Of a DNA stretch of 64,000 nt, positions 24,671 to 52,065 are shown in pieces. The notes below the pieces were generated by a model. That model saw only the letters and a list, made by a program, of their open reading frames with translations, searched no databases and was not told where the DNA came from. Both the position numbers and the translations under genes were made by a program. The DNA is from Sclerodactyla briareus (taxonomy: Eukaryota; Echinodermata; Holothuroidea; Dendrochirotida; Sclerodactylidae), in contig JAODTK010001444.1 in NCBI GenBank assembly GCA_026419785.1, forward strand, positions 868,001 through 932,000. The letters run 5' to 3'. Position 1 is the first letter of the stretch. Each line of letters begins with the position of its first letter.

Positions 24671-26257
24671 ACAACATTGCAGCTTCTGCCTTTCCACAGT
24701 TGACATTAGTCATCTAAGCAACGTAGTCATTCTAAGATGAATATATGTGCACATTCTTTGATAAGCGCCTTTTCCCTGGAGCGCCTACGTAACCTGATAA
24801 AGCCTGAAACACCAGGCGCACATTTGTCTGACGGCTACACCCCTGTGGCAGCTTGCTTGGCCCCATCTTTACCACCCTCAACATGTCCCCAACTAGCACT
24901 TGGGGTGAAGAGGGAATGTAGAGATGAATATTCTCCTGAGGATTATTCATGCATAAGCTCAGTGTCTTAGCCTCTAGTTTACATGTAATACACAGTGTCT
25001 TGTAAGTACTGTCCTCTGCTTTGGTCCCCCACTTACTGGGCCGTTTCCACACCTAAAACAAGAACAGACGTATGTTGGAAAGAGTAATAGGATGTATTAA
25101 AGATGTCCACCTCAGGGGGTCACGATGCAGTAGATTCCAAGTCTTGAATATGCTTCAACCTACAAAATCTTTTTTTAACATGCACAGCATTTAATAACAA
25201 TCTGTATTTGAAACTTTCTGAGTGAACTGGCTATGGGACTATTTTCCCCCATCTACTGTCAATATTGTATGTCAGTTATGTTCGCCTAAACTCCCTGCGT
25301 CCCTTGCACATGTATGCAGTATAGGGATCACGACTATTCCTTTAATAAGAATTAACCTGATATTATCTGTTATTGATGTTCCCCTGATTCATGGGCATTA
25401 ATGTCATTCCAAAGATTATCGAGTTGTCGTCTTCTTCTTCGGTTGCCGTCAGTACTGATGATTGGCTGCCACTTGAATGCATTTTCTTGTCATCTCCCAA
25501 GCATTTCTAATTTTGACTGAAGTCTCTGTAGATGATTTGCACCGAATGATGGCTATTCGTTTTCAAATCATTGATGCTTTTTCTTGAATGTTTCACAAAG
25601 GCTGAATGGAGCTTCGAGGGCAATATCTGTTATAAGCCTTATAAGGTCTCTGGGATGGGCCGGAGGCGCCATCTGTATTGACAGCGCTTCCTGGTTCGAC
25701 AAAGATGTACTCCAAACTTTGCTGATGTTAGTTTGCTCGCTCCAATGGAATCTCACAAATAATTCAAGATATCATGCCAGTAATCGCCACCGTCATTTCA
25801 CAATCTTCCAGAAAATCTGAGCGATGACTGTCAACCTTTTGCACAATGAAAAGTGTTTGACATTTCTGTCTACACTGAGGGGGGGGGGGGGGGAGAGTGA
25901 GATAAAACCAAAATGAACAGTGGGTCATTACCCAGATTATTTCAAACTGTAACAAAGCAGTACATTGTGTTACGTCAAACAAGTCATTACATTACAAAGA
26001 GTATAAACAATCCAAAGTCATACAGGTTTATCCCGTTTATTACAGGTTGGTATAAGCCATGTTAATACAAGTACCATAGATTATTATTATAAGTTCCTTC
26101 ACACATATTCCAATCAATAGACCACAGAGGTATAAAGCTGTCAAGTAAAATTTCAGTCAACCATGATAAGCATAAGGAGAGAGAAACAGAGAACATGAAT
26201 ACCAGACACCAGAAAAAAACTATGTTCCCTATGTGAAGATATTCAGAGGTGGTGACA
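24671..26257. other. Unassigned sequence
   Basis: No recognised gene. A run of about 15 G lies at 25878-25893. The overlapping open frames at 24732-25052 and 25568-25982 have no known motif. Confidence 0.5.
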
Positions 26258-26450
26258 AGTCACTTTCTTCAAGTCCAAGTCAAGTCGCAAGTCAGCTGGT
26301 GCAAAGTCCAAGTCAGTCACAAGTCAATTGGAAAAATTCAAGTCCAAGTCAAGAGTACAACAAGTCAATTGGAAAAATTCAAGTCCAAGTCACGTCGCAA
26401 GTCATCTGATGCAAGTTCAAGTCCAAGTCACAAGTCAGTGAAGTCTCGGA
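26258..26450. repeat. AAGTC-rich tandem repeat
   Basis: Dense CAAGTCCAAGTCAAGTC-type repeats, including a direct repeat of AAGTCAATTGGAAAAATTCA at about 26323 and 26363. The 103-codon plus-strand open frame over it (Gln/Val/Lys/Ser-rich) is a composition effect. The same type of repeat recurs at 29748-29880. Confidence 0.85.
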
Positions 26451-27599
26451 GAGGCATGCGTCTCGGAGGGCTAGCTTCACCTGTCATCTCCTGGTATTGG
26501 TGTGACAATAAAGATCAGGAAGTGCTCAACTGTGTGGGATTGAAAGTTGGCAATGCCTAGATTAATGATAAGTATTAAGTAACTCAAGCGCTTGAGGTTG
26601 CGTATCACAGCAGGATGTGCCTAGTATGAAAAACGAGTCATGATTGTTATTAATACCAACGATGTATTGAACCCATAAAGCTGTTAAATATTCATTGAAA
26701 GAGCAAAATATGTTCAATTTGAATGAAATGCCTTAAATCGCCATCTATGATTTAATTTGTTTAGTTGGTTGCCAGTGTCCAACATGTTGTGCTGCTCAAT
26801 TGAAGCCCACATTGCAATTGAAAGCAGGCCAGTAGGTTATGAGCAGAGCTCTATGGGATGTTGCACTATAGAGCTTTCTGAAACTCTGAAGAATAATGTA
26901 TTATTAACAGTGATTCAGTGAATAATGGAATGTTTCTTCAACGACATTCAACTTGGAGAACTAGAAACATTGAGCTTGAATCCTGAACTCCTAAAAGCCA
27001 GTGCAATTCGTTCAAGTTACATTCTTGTTGAATTGAATTCTGGCGTTTTCCTATTCGAAACCTTACATAGTACAGCCAGATTATAGTGCATCAGCCAGAT
27101 TACTAATTTCAGAATTTTCACTCCATATACCCAGTACTGGGGCAAGGTATTTCAGCAAGCACGCTGCTGCACTCTTGGGCAGTCTGGTAATCAATGAGAA
27201 GCTTGCATGTCGCATTTAGATACCGTTTTATGCCTTTAAGTTCAACTGACCGCATCACAGTTGTGAGTGCACTGATTACTTTGACATGGCTCTACATCAG
27301 ACGACAGGCGGACCCGCCCCAGTGTCTAGGCCCTGGTTACGCGATCAATGTTTTCATCTATTAGTCACCATGCGAACAATTACAAGGCATTAATGAGTTG
27401 CTTAAGGATTCTGATATTAGCATTTGACAGAACACCCTAAATCAGTAACCATTACAATCGTAAGGACTGATTATTGACAAGTCTACAATATAAGTTTTGT
27501 AGCATGCTATAATAATAGTGATTTCAGCATCATGCTGGTCAGCTAGACTATACCATTCTTAAAAAGGTAGCATACAGTCTTTGGAGGTTGTTGCGAAAT
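26451..27599. other. Unassigned sequence
   Basis: No gene, RNA or repeat family recognised. Confidence 0.45.
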
Positions 27600-28870
27600 T
27601 TTATTTTTTGTTATTTTGATAGTTTTGGTCCATAATGACCTTGAATGACCTTTGATGACATAATGGTTTTTATGAAAATTTAAACCCTTGATAATATGGC
27701 ATGCATGCCCTAAAATATCAGCCATATCGCACACAAGTCACTAGAAATGATTGCACAATTTATTATTTGGCAGTTTCTTGCCCGACTGACCTTTGATTAC
27801 ATGACGGTTTTTATGAAACCAAGCCACAAAATCATTTGTAATCAGGTACACCTGCCCTATGCTATCGCCCAAAAGGTATTAAAATCAACCTTCGGCCCCT
27901 TGTAACTTGAAGACCAAGTGTCAGATCGAAGCAAGAGTTTGGTTTCGTCTATGTAGCCGACAGAGAACCTATCACATATCCAAAAATTGAGTTTTTTTCC
28001 TTTGCCCTGTAACTCCTAAAATAAGCACATTTCCTAAGACTTGGCCTTTGACCTAGTCTTTGATGTGTTGATCCACTGAACCCAAAATTACCATGACCAA
28101 TCTCTACGAGAACCCTATCTGCACTCATTCCCATTGTTACTGGCCATTTGACAAAATTCGAAAAATTGCGTAATTTATGACAAAATTAGTCAAATTAAAG
28201 ACCTCTAAGTGACCTTGTACTGTTAAATTTCTCAGGATGCAGGTGTACATCTCCACCAAGTTCATGAGGATTGAGGATTCAACCAACTTTAAAATCTGCA
28301 TAAATTATACAAATTAGACTAGGTAAATGCGAATTAGTACATTGAATGACCCTTGGTGACCTCGTCCCTACTGTAAATTCATTGGGACTATAGATAACCC
28401 TCTCCACCGAGTTTCGTCAAAATCCAACGAACTTCAAAAATATCGCAGAAATTAGACTACCTAATTAGCATATATCATGCCAAGTATCTAATCGTTTCGT
28501 GTAACTCTTCATAGTTGTTTATGATACTATACTCCGAACGGCATCATCACTGCATCTACCGATCAAGAGATATCTTGTACGCAAGCTCCCGGGCCAATTT
28601 TCATTAAATATGCAAAGGTATGCGATGAGTATGGTCTTCCGGGACGAAAAGTGGATGCACATCGGCAACTCTTCAACTCACCGGCACAATCCACAAGAAG
28701 GTCCCCAGATGATTGCTTTCACGATTCAGGAGATATCGACAGACGGACAGACAGACGGACAGAACGACAGACGACACCAACACACAACGACGTGACCACT
28801 ATGTCTCCCCCTGAACAAGTTCAGACGAGACAAAATCATTTCATCATGTATCCATCACTAAGCATATGAC
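27600..28870 (+). repeat. Dispersed TGACCTTGAATGACC-type repeat, related to the 3.1-kb unit
   Basis: It starts with ATGACCTTGAATGACCTTTG and GATGACATAATGGTTTTTATGAAAATT, which match the TGACCT-rich block of the 3.1-kb units (for example 1510-1555). An AAATAAGCACATTT segment at about 28018 also matches (4538, 7679). It ends with a GACAGACGGACAGACAGACG tract at 28739-28776, a simple-repeat tail common at the ends of invertebrate non-autonomous elements. There is no coding capacity. A partial tRNA-like box A can be read on the minus strand at about 28870-28925. Confidence 0.6.
28739..28776. repeat. GACA/GACGGACA microsatellite
   Basis: Short imperfect (GACAGACG)n tract inside or at the 3' end of the dispersed repeat. 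Confidence 0.85.
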
Positions 28871-29747
28871 ATGGGCATTCTGGCGGAGAGGCTGATGCTC
28901 CAACCACTGGTGACAGCTTGGGGTTGACAAATGGGTTTATTAGGGGGTGGTGTCAAGCTTTACCATCTAATCACATCGAAATTCAAGCTCAGAATGCGGA
29001 AAAAAATGGTCATAATAAGCAAAACCCTGTTAGGCATGTTGTCAATGTTGAACACCGTACCTAGACTGTGACTAGACAGTACAGTGCGTTGCATGGAACG
29101 CGGAGCTTCAGACGAGAACATCAAAGCTAGGGCTAATTCAAATGATCATATCCGGGGTTGCCAGCTCTTTATTTGGTTTCATCGCTAAATTTTTGTATGG
29201 AAATGATGTAAGGTAGTAAATGATCAGTTTAGTGACAAAGCCAATTACCTTTCGCAGGTAAGGTTAGTCTTTCTTGACGGCCTTGTATGCAAAATTATAA
29301 GATGACAAATTCAATTGTTTGATGAAATATCTTATGCTGCAGAGATGTCATTGCCGCCAGCGGTTAGAAAGTGAATGTGGACATTGGATTTTTGTGACAT
29401 AAAACAAGTATCTAGAACAATTTTGGGCAGCCCCGCTGTAGCTGTATCGATTCTACATGTGTCACTTGTATCCGAGACATGACTAGCTCGAGCTATGCAT
29501 GCAGTACGCCGACTTTCTCTGCCACTACGGCGTACGTGTGTGGGAGCTAGGGCAAGGCCTTAGTGTGTTGTACGATACGCGCCCCGCGCTGACCGGGGCG
29601 ACGTACGTATACACGGGATATCCAGAAAATTGGTGGCGACAGTACTGTCGCCTATTGCCGACGTTGCAAATTGTGATTTCTGTCACTGGTGAAAATGTAA
29701 CTTTTGGGATGCTGACTGGCGATGGCGGACAATGTCCGTTATGCCAG
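28871..29747. other. Unassigned sequence
   Basis: No recognised feature. The 125-codon plus-strand frame at 29499-29876 starts here and runs into the AAGTC repeat. It has no domain I recognise and its second half is repeat-derived. Confidence 0.45.
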
Positions 29748-29880
29748 TCCAAGTCAAGTCACAAGTCAGACGTTGCAAGCCCCAAAGTCAAGGCAAAAGT
29801 CAATACATTAATGCAAGTCAAGTCGCACGTCACAAAAATCGGGACTCGAGTCGGAATCAGAGTCCAAGTCACTTGACTCG
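29748..29880. repeat. AAGTC-rich tandem repeat, second copy
   Basis: The same CAAGTC-rich repeat type as 26258-26450. It ends with AGTCACTTGACTCGATTTCC, whose reverse complement resembles the GACAAGTCACTT start of the other copy. The two stretches may be pieces of one dispersed element family with inverted ends. Confidence 0.75.
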
Positions 29881-30559
29881 ATTTCCCCACTCTGAGATTT
29901 ATGGTACATGACTTTGTGGTGCATGTCACTTTTTTCACGTTTTTAGGGCACTGGAAATGTTTTCCCTATGTGATGTTTAGGCAGAGTTTCACATACACCA
30001 GTAGATGAGGTCCACTAAGGATGGCCTCCGCCCTCCCACGAGCTATACCCAAGTCTGTGCATGGGGAAGTCTAATTAAGGTATCGCTTCACTTCACACAG
30101 ATAGTTAGAGATTTGCTTCGAATTACACTCATTATCATCAAAGAATGTCAGTCTCAAGTGATAAATGGCTGATCTGAAGAAAAAAAAAAATTCAGTTCAA
30201 CTCATTAATTCAAAGAAAATCACCACAACTGTCAATATATATAATAGTTAGATGTTTAGATTATTGAGGTCATTTTCATAGACAGATGTGACTGCATTGA
30301 TTAATGAAGGGTCCAGAAGTCCAATTCAATGTGAAACAAACAATAGTGAAAATGATTCAATGAACCTTCCGTAAGGGGTCCTAGAAACTTACAAGATGAA
30401 TTTTCTTCAATTCAAATCATCTATAAACAAACATGCAGATAGAAGATCATTAGTTTGCCTGCACTAGCAGGTGTGAAAGTTATTCGGTCTTGCATCATTT
30501 CATTGGTCTATACTGGCATATTAGACAGAGAGAGACAGGAAGGTCAAGGATCTGCAGGT
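29881..30559. other. Unassigned sequence
   Basis: AT-rich sequence, no recognised feature. Confidence 0.45.
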
Positions 30560-30710
30560 ACGTGAAAGTACAAGGCCCAACCAGGACTGTAGAACTCTGG
30601 CTCGATAGGTACAATCTCCATCAGATTGTGGACTGCAAACTCTCACTTTACAAGTCAGAGGCCGTAACCTATGAGCTATGGAAGCCCAATGGTGGTTCCC
30701 AGCGGTTAGG
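30560..30710 (-). mobile_element. tRNA-derived SINE fragment
   Basis: On the minus strand, ATAGCTCATAGGTTACGGCC (ending near 30660) reads as a tRNA D-arm and box A. About 40 bases later, AGTTTGCAGTCCACA reads as a degenerate box B. The A-to-B spacing suits a tRNA-derived polymerase III promoter. No complete cloverleaf is visible and both boxes have drifted, so this is an old SINE copy rather than a tRNA gene. Confidence 0.5.
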
Positions 30711-32960
30711 ACATGATATGTTCCACTGTTGAATCTACATCTGAATACGAACAACACATCAGCATATATTAGTATGCAGTGTTTTTAATACACTTGTCAA
30801 TTATCTGGACACCCACCATACCCAGGCACATTGAGTTCATGTCAAAGAAAGATGGATCATACAATTTTAATAAATTCTAGGGAATGACTGCTAGTAGATA
30901 ACCTTTCTCTATCATTTTAATTAACCTGTGTGAGAGAGAACGCCTTGGACTGATCATCTAGAGGAAGTGGACCCACACGTGTGCATCTCTTTCGATTTGA
31001 CACAGACATAAAGGCCTCCCTTCAGTAACTCCAGGACATTGGTTTGGAGTCGTCTTCACTATGGGGTGATTATCTTGATTATGAGAAAAGATTACTGTGA
31101 GCTATTAAAGCAGTCTCATCTTCTGCAGGCTCACATGCGTACTCAGGGTTACAGGGGACACTTCAAATGAATCTGAACAAGTTGCCCAAGTAGTGTATGA
31201 AAACATTCCATTAAAGTGAGTTTTAAGTAGCACAAGATAGGCTTTTTTCTTTTCAGCCTTATCTGTTCCTGAATTTGACATGTTCTATGCTTGAAATTTG
31301 TTAATTCATGGCACATCTCTTTTCCAGTCTGAAAAATGCAGGGGTCAGTCTGCCCTGGCCTTTCATGCCTAGGAAGTTCATTCCTGGTGGAGATATTGTC
31401 ATTACCCCCAACAATTCTTTACTAGGGCACGATACGCTACAATACTTAACATCTCCTATAAAGTGCAAAAATGGGGCACTGATTTTTTGTCTAGGTATTT
31501 GAGGATGCATAGCAAGACCTAGGTTGCATAAAACACATTCCTTCGACGTTTCTGGAAATGTACAGAGGGCAATGAAGCGCGCTTCGTCTATCTGAAACGT
31601 TTCCCCACCATGCAGAACATCATGACCATCAAGACCATAAATACCATGAATATTATTATATGCATTACACAGCCCGAACCGCATATCACACTGCTGTAGC
31701 TTTGACAGGTACAGGAGAGACATAGACCACAAGCATCACATTCACCATGATAACATCAGAAATTAAGCAAATACACAGCGGCCATATTTTTTAAAATAAT
31801 ACATTCATCCACACACATTTAAGAGTGTTATATAGATCCTGTCTTACAATTATTTCTGATATGGGGAAGGTAGTAATAAACAAAGAGGGGAAAAAAATGA
31901 AAAAAAAACCTTTACCTCGGACTAGGTATACTGTAAGAATTGTATAGTAGCAATCAGATTTTTGGAGGAAAAACCCTAAACGAAAGTGACCAATCTCATA
32001 GAAACGAGGACATGTCGCAACACCCAGTGCTTTCAATTATCTTCAAAATGTTTCCAAGCTATCTAAAGTATAACATTCTTCCATATACTGTGTGAAATAG
32101 GGGCAATTATGGGAATAATCTGGAGATTATTGAAATGGTACAAGAAATATTCTATGATTTTAACAAAATGAGTCACAAATAGTTGACGATAATCATGGAA
32201 CCATGAAACTCTAGCTGACAACCAAGCCACCAAGCATTATCGTGTATGAAAAATCAATCTGTTATCAGATGAATAAATGAGGAAAAAGAGACAGAGAGCG
32301 AGAAAAAGTTCCTCATATATGCCACTTCTGAAAGGCTTATCCAAGTTATAAGAATAGCAACAGGGAGTAAACAAGTTCGGGGAATTGAAGATTTTCACTC
32401 AAGTTTTCCCAGTACTGAAGAAAACCAAGAGCCGATCCATTTCGTTATCACCTGATAGAAGGCAGGGGGTAGTTTTGGTGATCAGGGAGGCAAGCAGGAT
32501 GCTGCTTGTGAAATGGGCATGGGAAAGAAATGGAGAAGAATCCAAAATAGATTCTATCATAGTTGCAAATAATGTTTTTTCAAGGACAATCAGGTTTGTG
32601 GAGTATAGGACCAAGATGAGAATGCCTTGATGCTATGCAAAGTCTGAAAACCAAGATAAGAATGCAGAAGAAAAGATGTTGCGTCTATCTTGAAAAGGAT
32701 GCCAGCCACAGTGGGGACCATAGGAGATATTACTAGGAAAGAAACATTGCATTAGGGTTATCTTAGCAAACACGAACCATGGTATCACTGGATGACAATA
32801 AATCAGCAATGGTACCGCATATGGTAAGCTTTAGTTTTAGGCCACAATTTTTAACTTCTAGTCTAATTTATATCTGTGGTGCAGTGAATTGTTTTCCCTA
32901 TCCTATTGCTTACACAGGACACCATGTATGAATAGCAGTAGATGCCAGTTTTTCAGGGGT
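30711..32960. other. Unassigned sequence
   Basis: No gene recognised. The longest non-repetitive open frame of the region is 31301-31732 on the minus strand (143 codons). It is fairly rich in Cys, Gly and Met, has no motif I can identify and no evident splice or promoter context. It could be a chance frame. Confidence 0.45.
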
Positions 32961-34215
32961 GATGAGCATGTATCTGGCATGAGCAGTTATGTGACCCAAG
33001 TTCAGATGAGCATTTACCTGGACATCCGATTGCAGCTTGCACCAGGCATGTGCCGTTACATGACACAAGTCCAGATCAGCTTGCACCAGTCATGTACAGT
33101 TACAAAATGAGCTTGTAACCTGGCATGTGCAGTCACATGACACAAGTCCAGATGAGCTTGCACCTGGCATGTGTAGTTACATGACATAAGTCCAGATTAG
33201 CATGTACCTGGCATGTGCAGTTACATGACACAAGTCCAGATGAGCATGTACCTGGCATGTGCAGTCACATGACACAAGTCCAAATGAGCTTGTACCTGGC
33301 ATGTGCAGTTACATGGCACAAGTCCAGATGAGCATGTACCTGGCATGTGCAGTTACATGACACAAGTCCAGATGAGCATGTACCTGGCATGTGCACTTAC
33401 ATGGCACAAGTCCAGATGAGCTTGTACCTGGCATGTGCAGTCACATGACACAAGTCCAGATGAGCATGTACCTGGCATGTGCAGTTACATGGCACAAGTC
33501 CAGATGAGCTTGTACCTGGCATGTGCAGTCACATGACACAAGTCCAAATGAGCTTGTACCTGGCATGTGCAGTTACATGGCACAAGTCCAGATGAGCTTG
33601 TACCTGGCATGTGCAGTTGACACAAGTCCAGATGAGCATGTACCTGGCATGTGCAGTTACATGACACAAGTCCAGATGAGCTTGTACCTGGCATGTGCAG
33701 TTACATGGCACAAGTCCAGATGAGCTTGTACCTGGCATGTGCAGTCACATGACACAAGTCCAGATCAGCTTGTACCTGGCATGTGCAGTTACATGACACA
33801 AGTCCAAATTAGCTTGTACCTGGCATGTGCAGTTACATGACCCAAGTCTAGATCAGCTTGTATCTGGCATGTGCAGTTGACACAAGTCCAGATGAGCTTG
33901 TATCTGGCATGTGCAGTTACATGACACAAGTCCAGATCAGCTTGTACCTGGCATGTGCAGTTACATGACACAAGTCCAGATCAGCTTGTACCTGGCATGT
34001 ACAGTCACATGACACAAGTCTGAAATGAGCTTGCACCTGGCATGTACAGTCACATGACACAAGTCTGAAATGAGCTTGCACCTGGCATGTACAGTCACAT
34101 GACACAAGTCTGAAATGAGCTTGTACCTGGCATGTGCAGTTGACACAAGTCCAGATGAGCATGTACCTGGCATGTGCAGTTGACACAAGTCCAGGTGATA
34201 TGTACCTGGTATATA
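32961..34215. repeat. 44-bp minisatellite, about 28 copies
   Basis: The unit is 44 bp with words TACCTGGCATGTGCAGTTAC, ATGACACAAGTCCAGATGAG and C(A/T)TG. Variant positions recur in subsets of copies (ATGACAC versus ATGGCAC; AGATGAG, AGATCAG or AAATGAG). Several copies lack a 7-bp ACATGAC segment, giving 37-bp units (for example near 33615, 33876, 34140, 34180). Three consecutive copies at 34010-34130 share TCTGAAATGAG. Because 44 is not a multiple of 3, the open frames on both strands (33485-34272) cycle through three peptide phases and are not genes. Confidence 0.95.
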
Positions 34216-34779
34216 AGCAGTTACAGGTACCTGGAGGATCCAGTAAAAGCAAATGAGAAGAGCATCTCTCAATGGCTAGTGGAGAAGTCCTTTCTACTGC
34301 AATGGATGAAACGAAACTGTCTCATATTCCAGTTTATTGGTGAAAAAATGATTATTACTGTACCAGTTTTCTATGAGGGGAGCATGAAAACCCTGCTGAA
34401 TCTGTTGCATTTTTGGTTGGAACCCTACAGCTCTTGTTGCAGTTTATGCAAATACTTTGGAAAATGGCAACAAAAGTGACAGAATACCTTCTGAACAGCG
34501 TCTTCAAAATCGACCACGGTAGGCTTGAAACATTAAAAAAAAAATGTATATGTGAAGCACTTGACTCTTACTATGATTATGATGAGAAGTATCTCAAATT
34601 ATTTGCAGTAGAAGGCAGGTTGACAAGGTAAACAGAAATAGTTACTTGAACTACATTCTGGCAAATTGAAATGAAAATTTGATAAATTGATTCAGAAAAT
34701 GTCCCACACACTTTCCTTCATGAATCAGACATTCCTATATTCAACAATTGGACTGTGAATCTAGGCCAACAAAGGTGCT
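34216..34779. other. Unassigned sequence
   Basis: No recognised gene. Overlapping plus-strand frames at 34174-34479 and 34413-34631 have no known motif. Confidence 0.45.
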
Positions 34780-35400
34780 TGGTAAGCTAAAACTCCATAA
34801 CATTTTTCAGAAATTTCCCATAATGTTAAATAGTTTATTGATACAATGGTTAACTTTTAGAGAAAATACGATATATACATGTCACCGAGTCACCTTGTAG
34901 AGTGTAGAAATCCTCTTCCTTCGTCACCACATGGTGAGCATATCATTGCCATGCAATATCAGACTAACAATACAAATTTTGTGGTTTCCAGAAGAGGATT
35001 TTTTTGTTTAAAAAAAGCAACTGAGGGAGGTTCTAAGCAGCATCAGAGTAGTAGTGTAATATCAGCTGTAACAAACAGCTTTGATCTAGAAAGAATGCAG
35101 GTCAAACCAGGTGCTGGTAACTCCAACTCAATAACATTTCCCAGAAATTTCCCATTTGTTAAATAGTTTACTGTTAGAAAGGTTTTTAACTTCGGAGCAA
35201 AGCGGGTACATACATGTCACTGAGTCACCTGTAGAGTGTAGAAATTTTCTCCTTATGTCAACCACATAGTGAGTGAGCATATCATTGCTATGCAATATCA
35301 GACTAACAATACAAACTTTGTGCAGAACAAAAGAGGTTCTAAGTAGCATCAGAGTTATGGTGGAATGTCAGCTGTAACAAAACACTTTGATCTAGAAAAA
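34780..35400. repeat. Tandem duplication of a ~336-bp segment
   Basis: 34780-35105 is repeated at 35117-35400. Matching landmarks include CAGAAATTTCCCAT (34808 and 35141), TGTAGAGTGTAGAAAT (34895 and 35229), CATATCATTGC and CAATATCAGACTAACAATAC (34938-34972 and 35277-35312), and CAGCTGTAACAAA (35063 and 35368). Copy 2 lacks part of the segment around 34985-35030. The number of differences indicates an old duplication. It lies downstream of the PKC stop codon. Confidence 0.85.
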
Positions 35401-36566
35401 CAACAACAATGTGACAACAAAAGAACAATGGCTGTAAAAAGATGGAAAACTTCAATTGCAGCTAGGGGAACAATCACTCAATGGCATGACACCAATAACC
35501 CCCCCCCCCCCCATTCTGTAAAGCATCCATACATCATGCACTTGACCCACATGAAACATGTTTCGGACCCCCAACTTGCTTTGTATACCATATTCCCTAA
35601 CTTTCAAGAAGTGGTTTGATCGATTGCGACAGATAAATAATTGTATTAAGAAAATTGCCATGATTGATTTGAATCATGGTCAATCCCTCAAACTTCAGTC
35701 ACTCTCAGGAATTTGGGACTCAATCCCGTACCAATATCCACTTCACTGCGGCATTGAACATAAACAACCAAACTGACCAAACCTTCGAGGAGAAACTCCT
35801 TTGTTATCAGTGCGATTATTTCTGTTCAGGAGTTATCAAGTGAGATCCTCCTGAAGTAAATGTTCAAGTGGTTGAACTTCAAAGGTAACATCCATACCAC
35901 ATTTTTTGTGGTGACTGCTGTACGAGGGCATTACCAGCAGGGAGTCAGAAACAGAGACAAAACAATTGGGTAATCCTGCCTAATAAACAGAATTTTCTGG
36001 TGAATCGTTGATTAGAGGAATACCATCATTAGGGAGTTATCACTTTGACATTTGGGAGGATACTGATACCCCTCAGGAAAAATCAATAGTAAACTCTTTG
36101 AGGAAACCAGATCACCTTGGTGGGGCTGCTTACATGAGACATGAGCACAACGTTAGTTTTTCGCAAGCTTAGGACACCATGCTTTACGAGTTATGTTTTC
36201 GGCTCTCATTAACCACTTACAAATGCTAAAAAAAAAAAATCAAGAGCATTTACTTATTCAGAACAAAAGCCAGACAGATAGTCAACACCAATGCGAACAG
36301 GAATGGCACCTTGTTGAACAAAACCACTGCTATACTCGGATCACAATGACCAACAATCACACTCGTATTGGAAAAGAGTATATATAAAAAAATAGCATGA
36401 AATGATACAAATTATTATCAACAAGTGCTACACATTGTCAAACTACTTTGACGTATTTGGAATGTTACAATTAAAGTGATTACTGGTCAACACCACCAAG
36501 TGGACTGGAGAAACAAAACAATGGTTACGTTATTGCTGGCATATACAGCCATCACTGTCCACTCTC
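35401..36566. other. Region downstream of the PKC stop codon
   Basis: On the minus strand this is the 3' flank or 3' UTR of the PKC gene. I see no convincing polyadenylation signal close to the stop, so the transcript end is not placed. A run of about 12 C lies at 35500-35512. Nothing else recognised. Confidence 0.4.
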
Positions 36567-51487
<14,921 letters not shown>

Positions 51488-51519
51488 CTGCAGGGCAGAA
51501 AGTGATATCATGGCGAGTT

Positions 51520-52065
51520 AAAATCAGTGGAACACTCCCTCATCAGCCACCTATCCCTCTCCCACCATGATTGAGTAACTTTTCCCACATCAGCCAACTA
51601 TTCCCCGTCCTATCATGGCTGAGAGGCTTTTCCCACATTTGCCACCTATCCCTCTCAGACCATGAATGAGAGCTTTCTTCCGCCCTTCCCACTAGCTGTG
51701 ATCAGGTCAGCCACCACCTGCCACCCTGGTCCCTACCATCCAGAATGATCCTTCCTCCATGAATGCTACCTAACCTTCTCTTACTGTGACTGAGAGGCTT
51801 GTCACCACGTGCCATCCAGCCCCCTCCCTCCCTTATTGAGAGGGCTTCCTCATGCAAGCCTACCACCCAGCACTTCTCCTACCCAACTAGGAGGCTTCCA
51901 ACCACCTGCCTCGCGATCACTCCTGTACTGGGATGCTAGCCACCACCTGTCATCCACCCCACCCATTGACCTGAGTGACCTTCCCCCATGTCTACCACCC
52001 AACCTTCTCCCAACATGACTGTAAGGTTTGCCACCACCTGCTATCTTGCCCCACACCACACAGAT
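51520..52065. repeat. Diverged ~60-70 bp minisatellite upstream of the PKC exon
   Basis: Recurring words CCACCTATCCCTCTC, GACTGAGAGGCTT and GCCACCACCTGCCA at 50-70 bp intervals, C- and T-rich on the plus strand. Copies are much more diverged than in the neighbouring arrays. It begins about 30 bases upstream (in transcript terms) of the 51488 acceptor and so contains its branch-point region. Confidence 0.75.

Noticed and set aside
32961..34215. CRISPR-like array (regular repeats)
   Set aside because: There are no unique spacers; the whole 44-bp unit repeats. The setting is an animal genome. The same applies to the other minisatellites.
33485..34272. Cys/His-rich repeat protein on the minus strand (CNCTCQ...HLDLC motif repeated)
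   Set aside because: It is the 44-bp minisatellite read in rotating frames. The periodicity is in DNA, not codons, and both strands are equally open.
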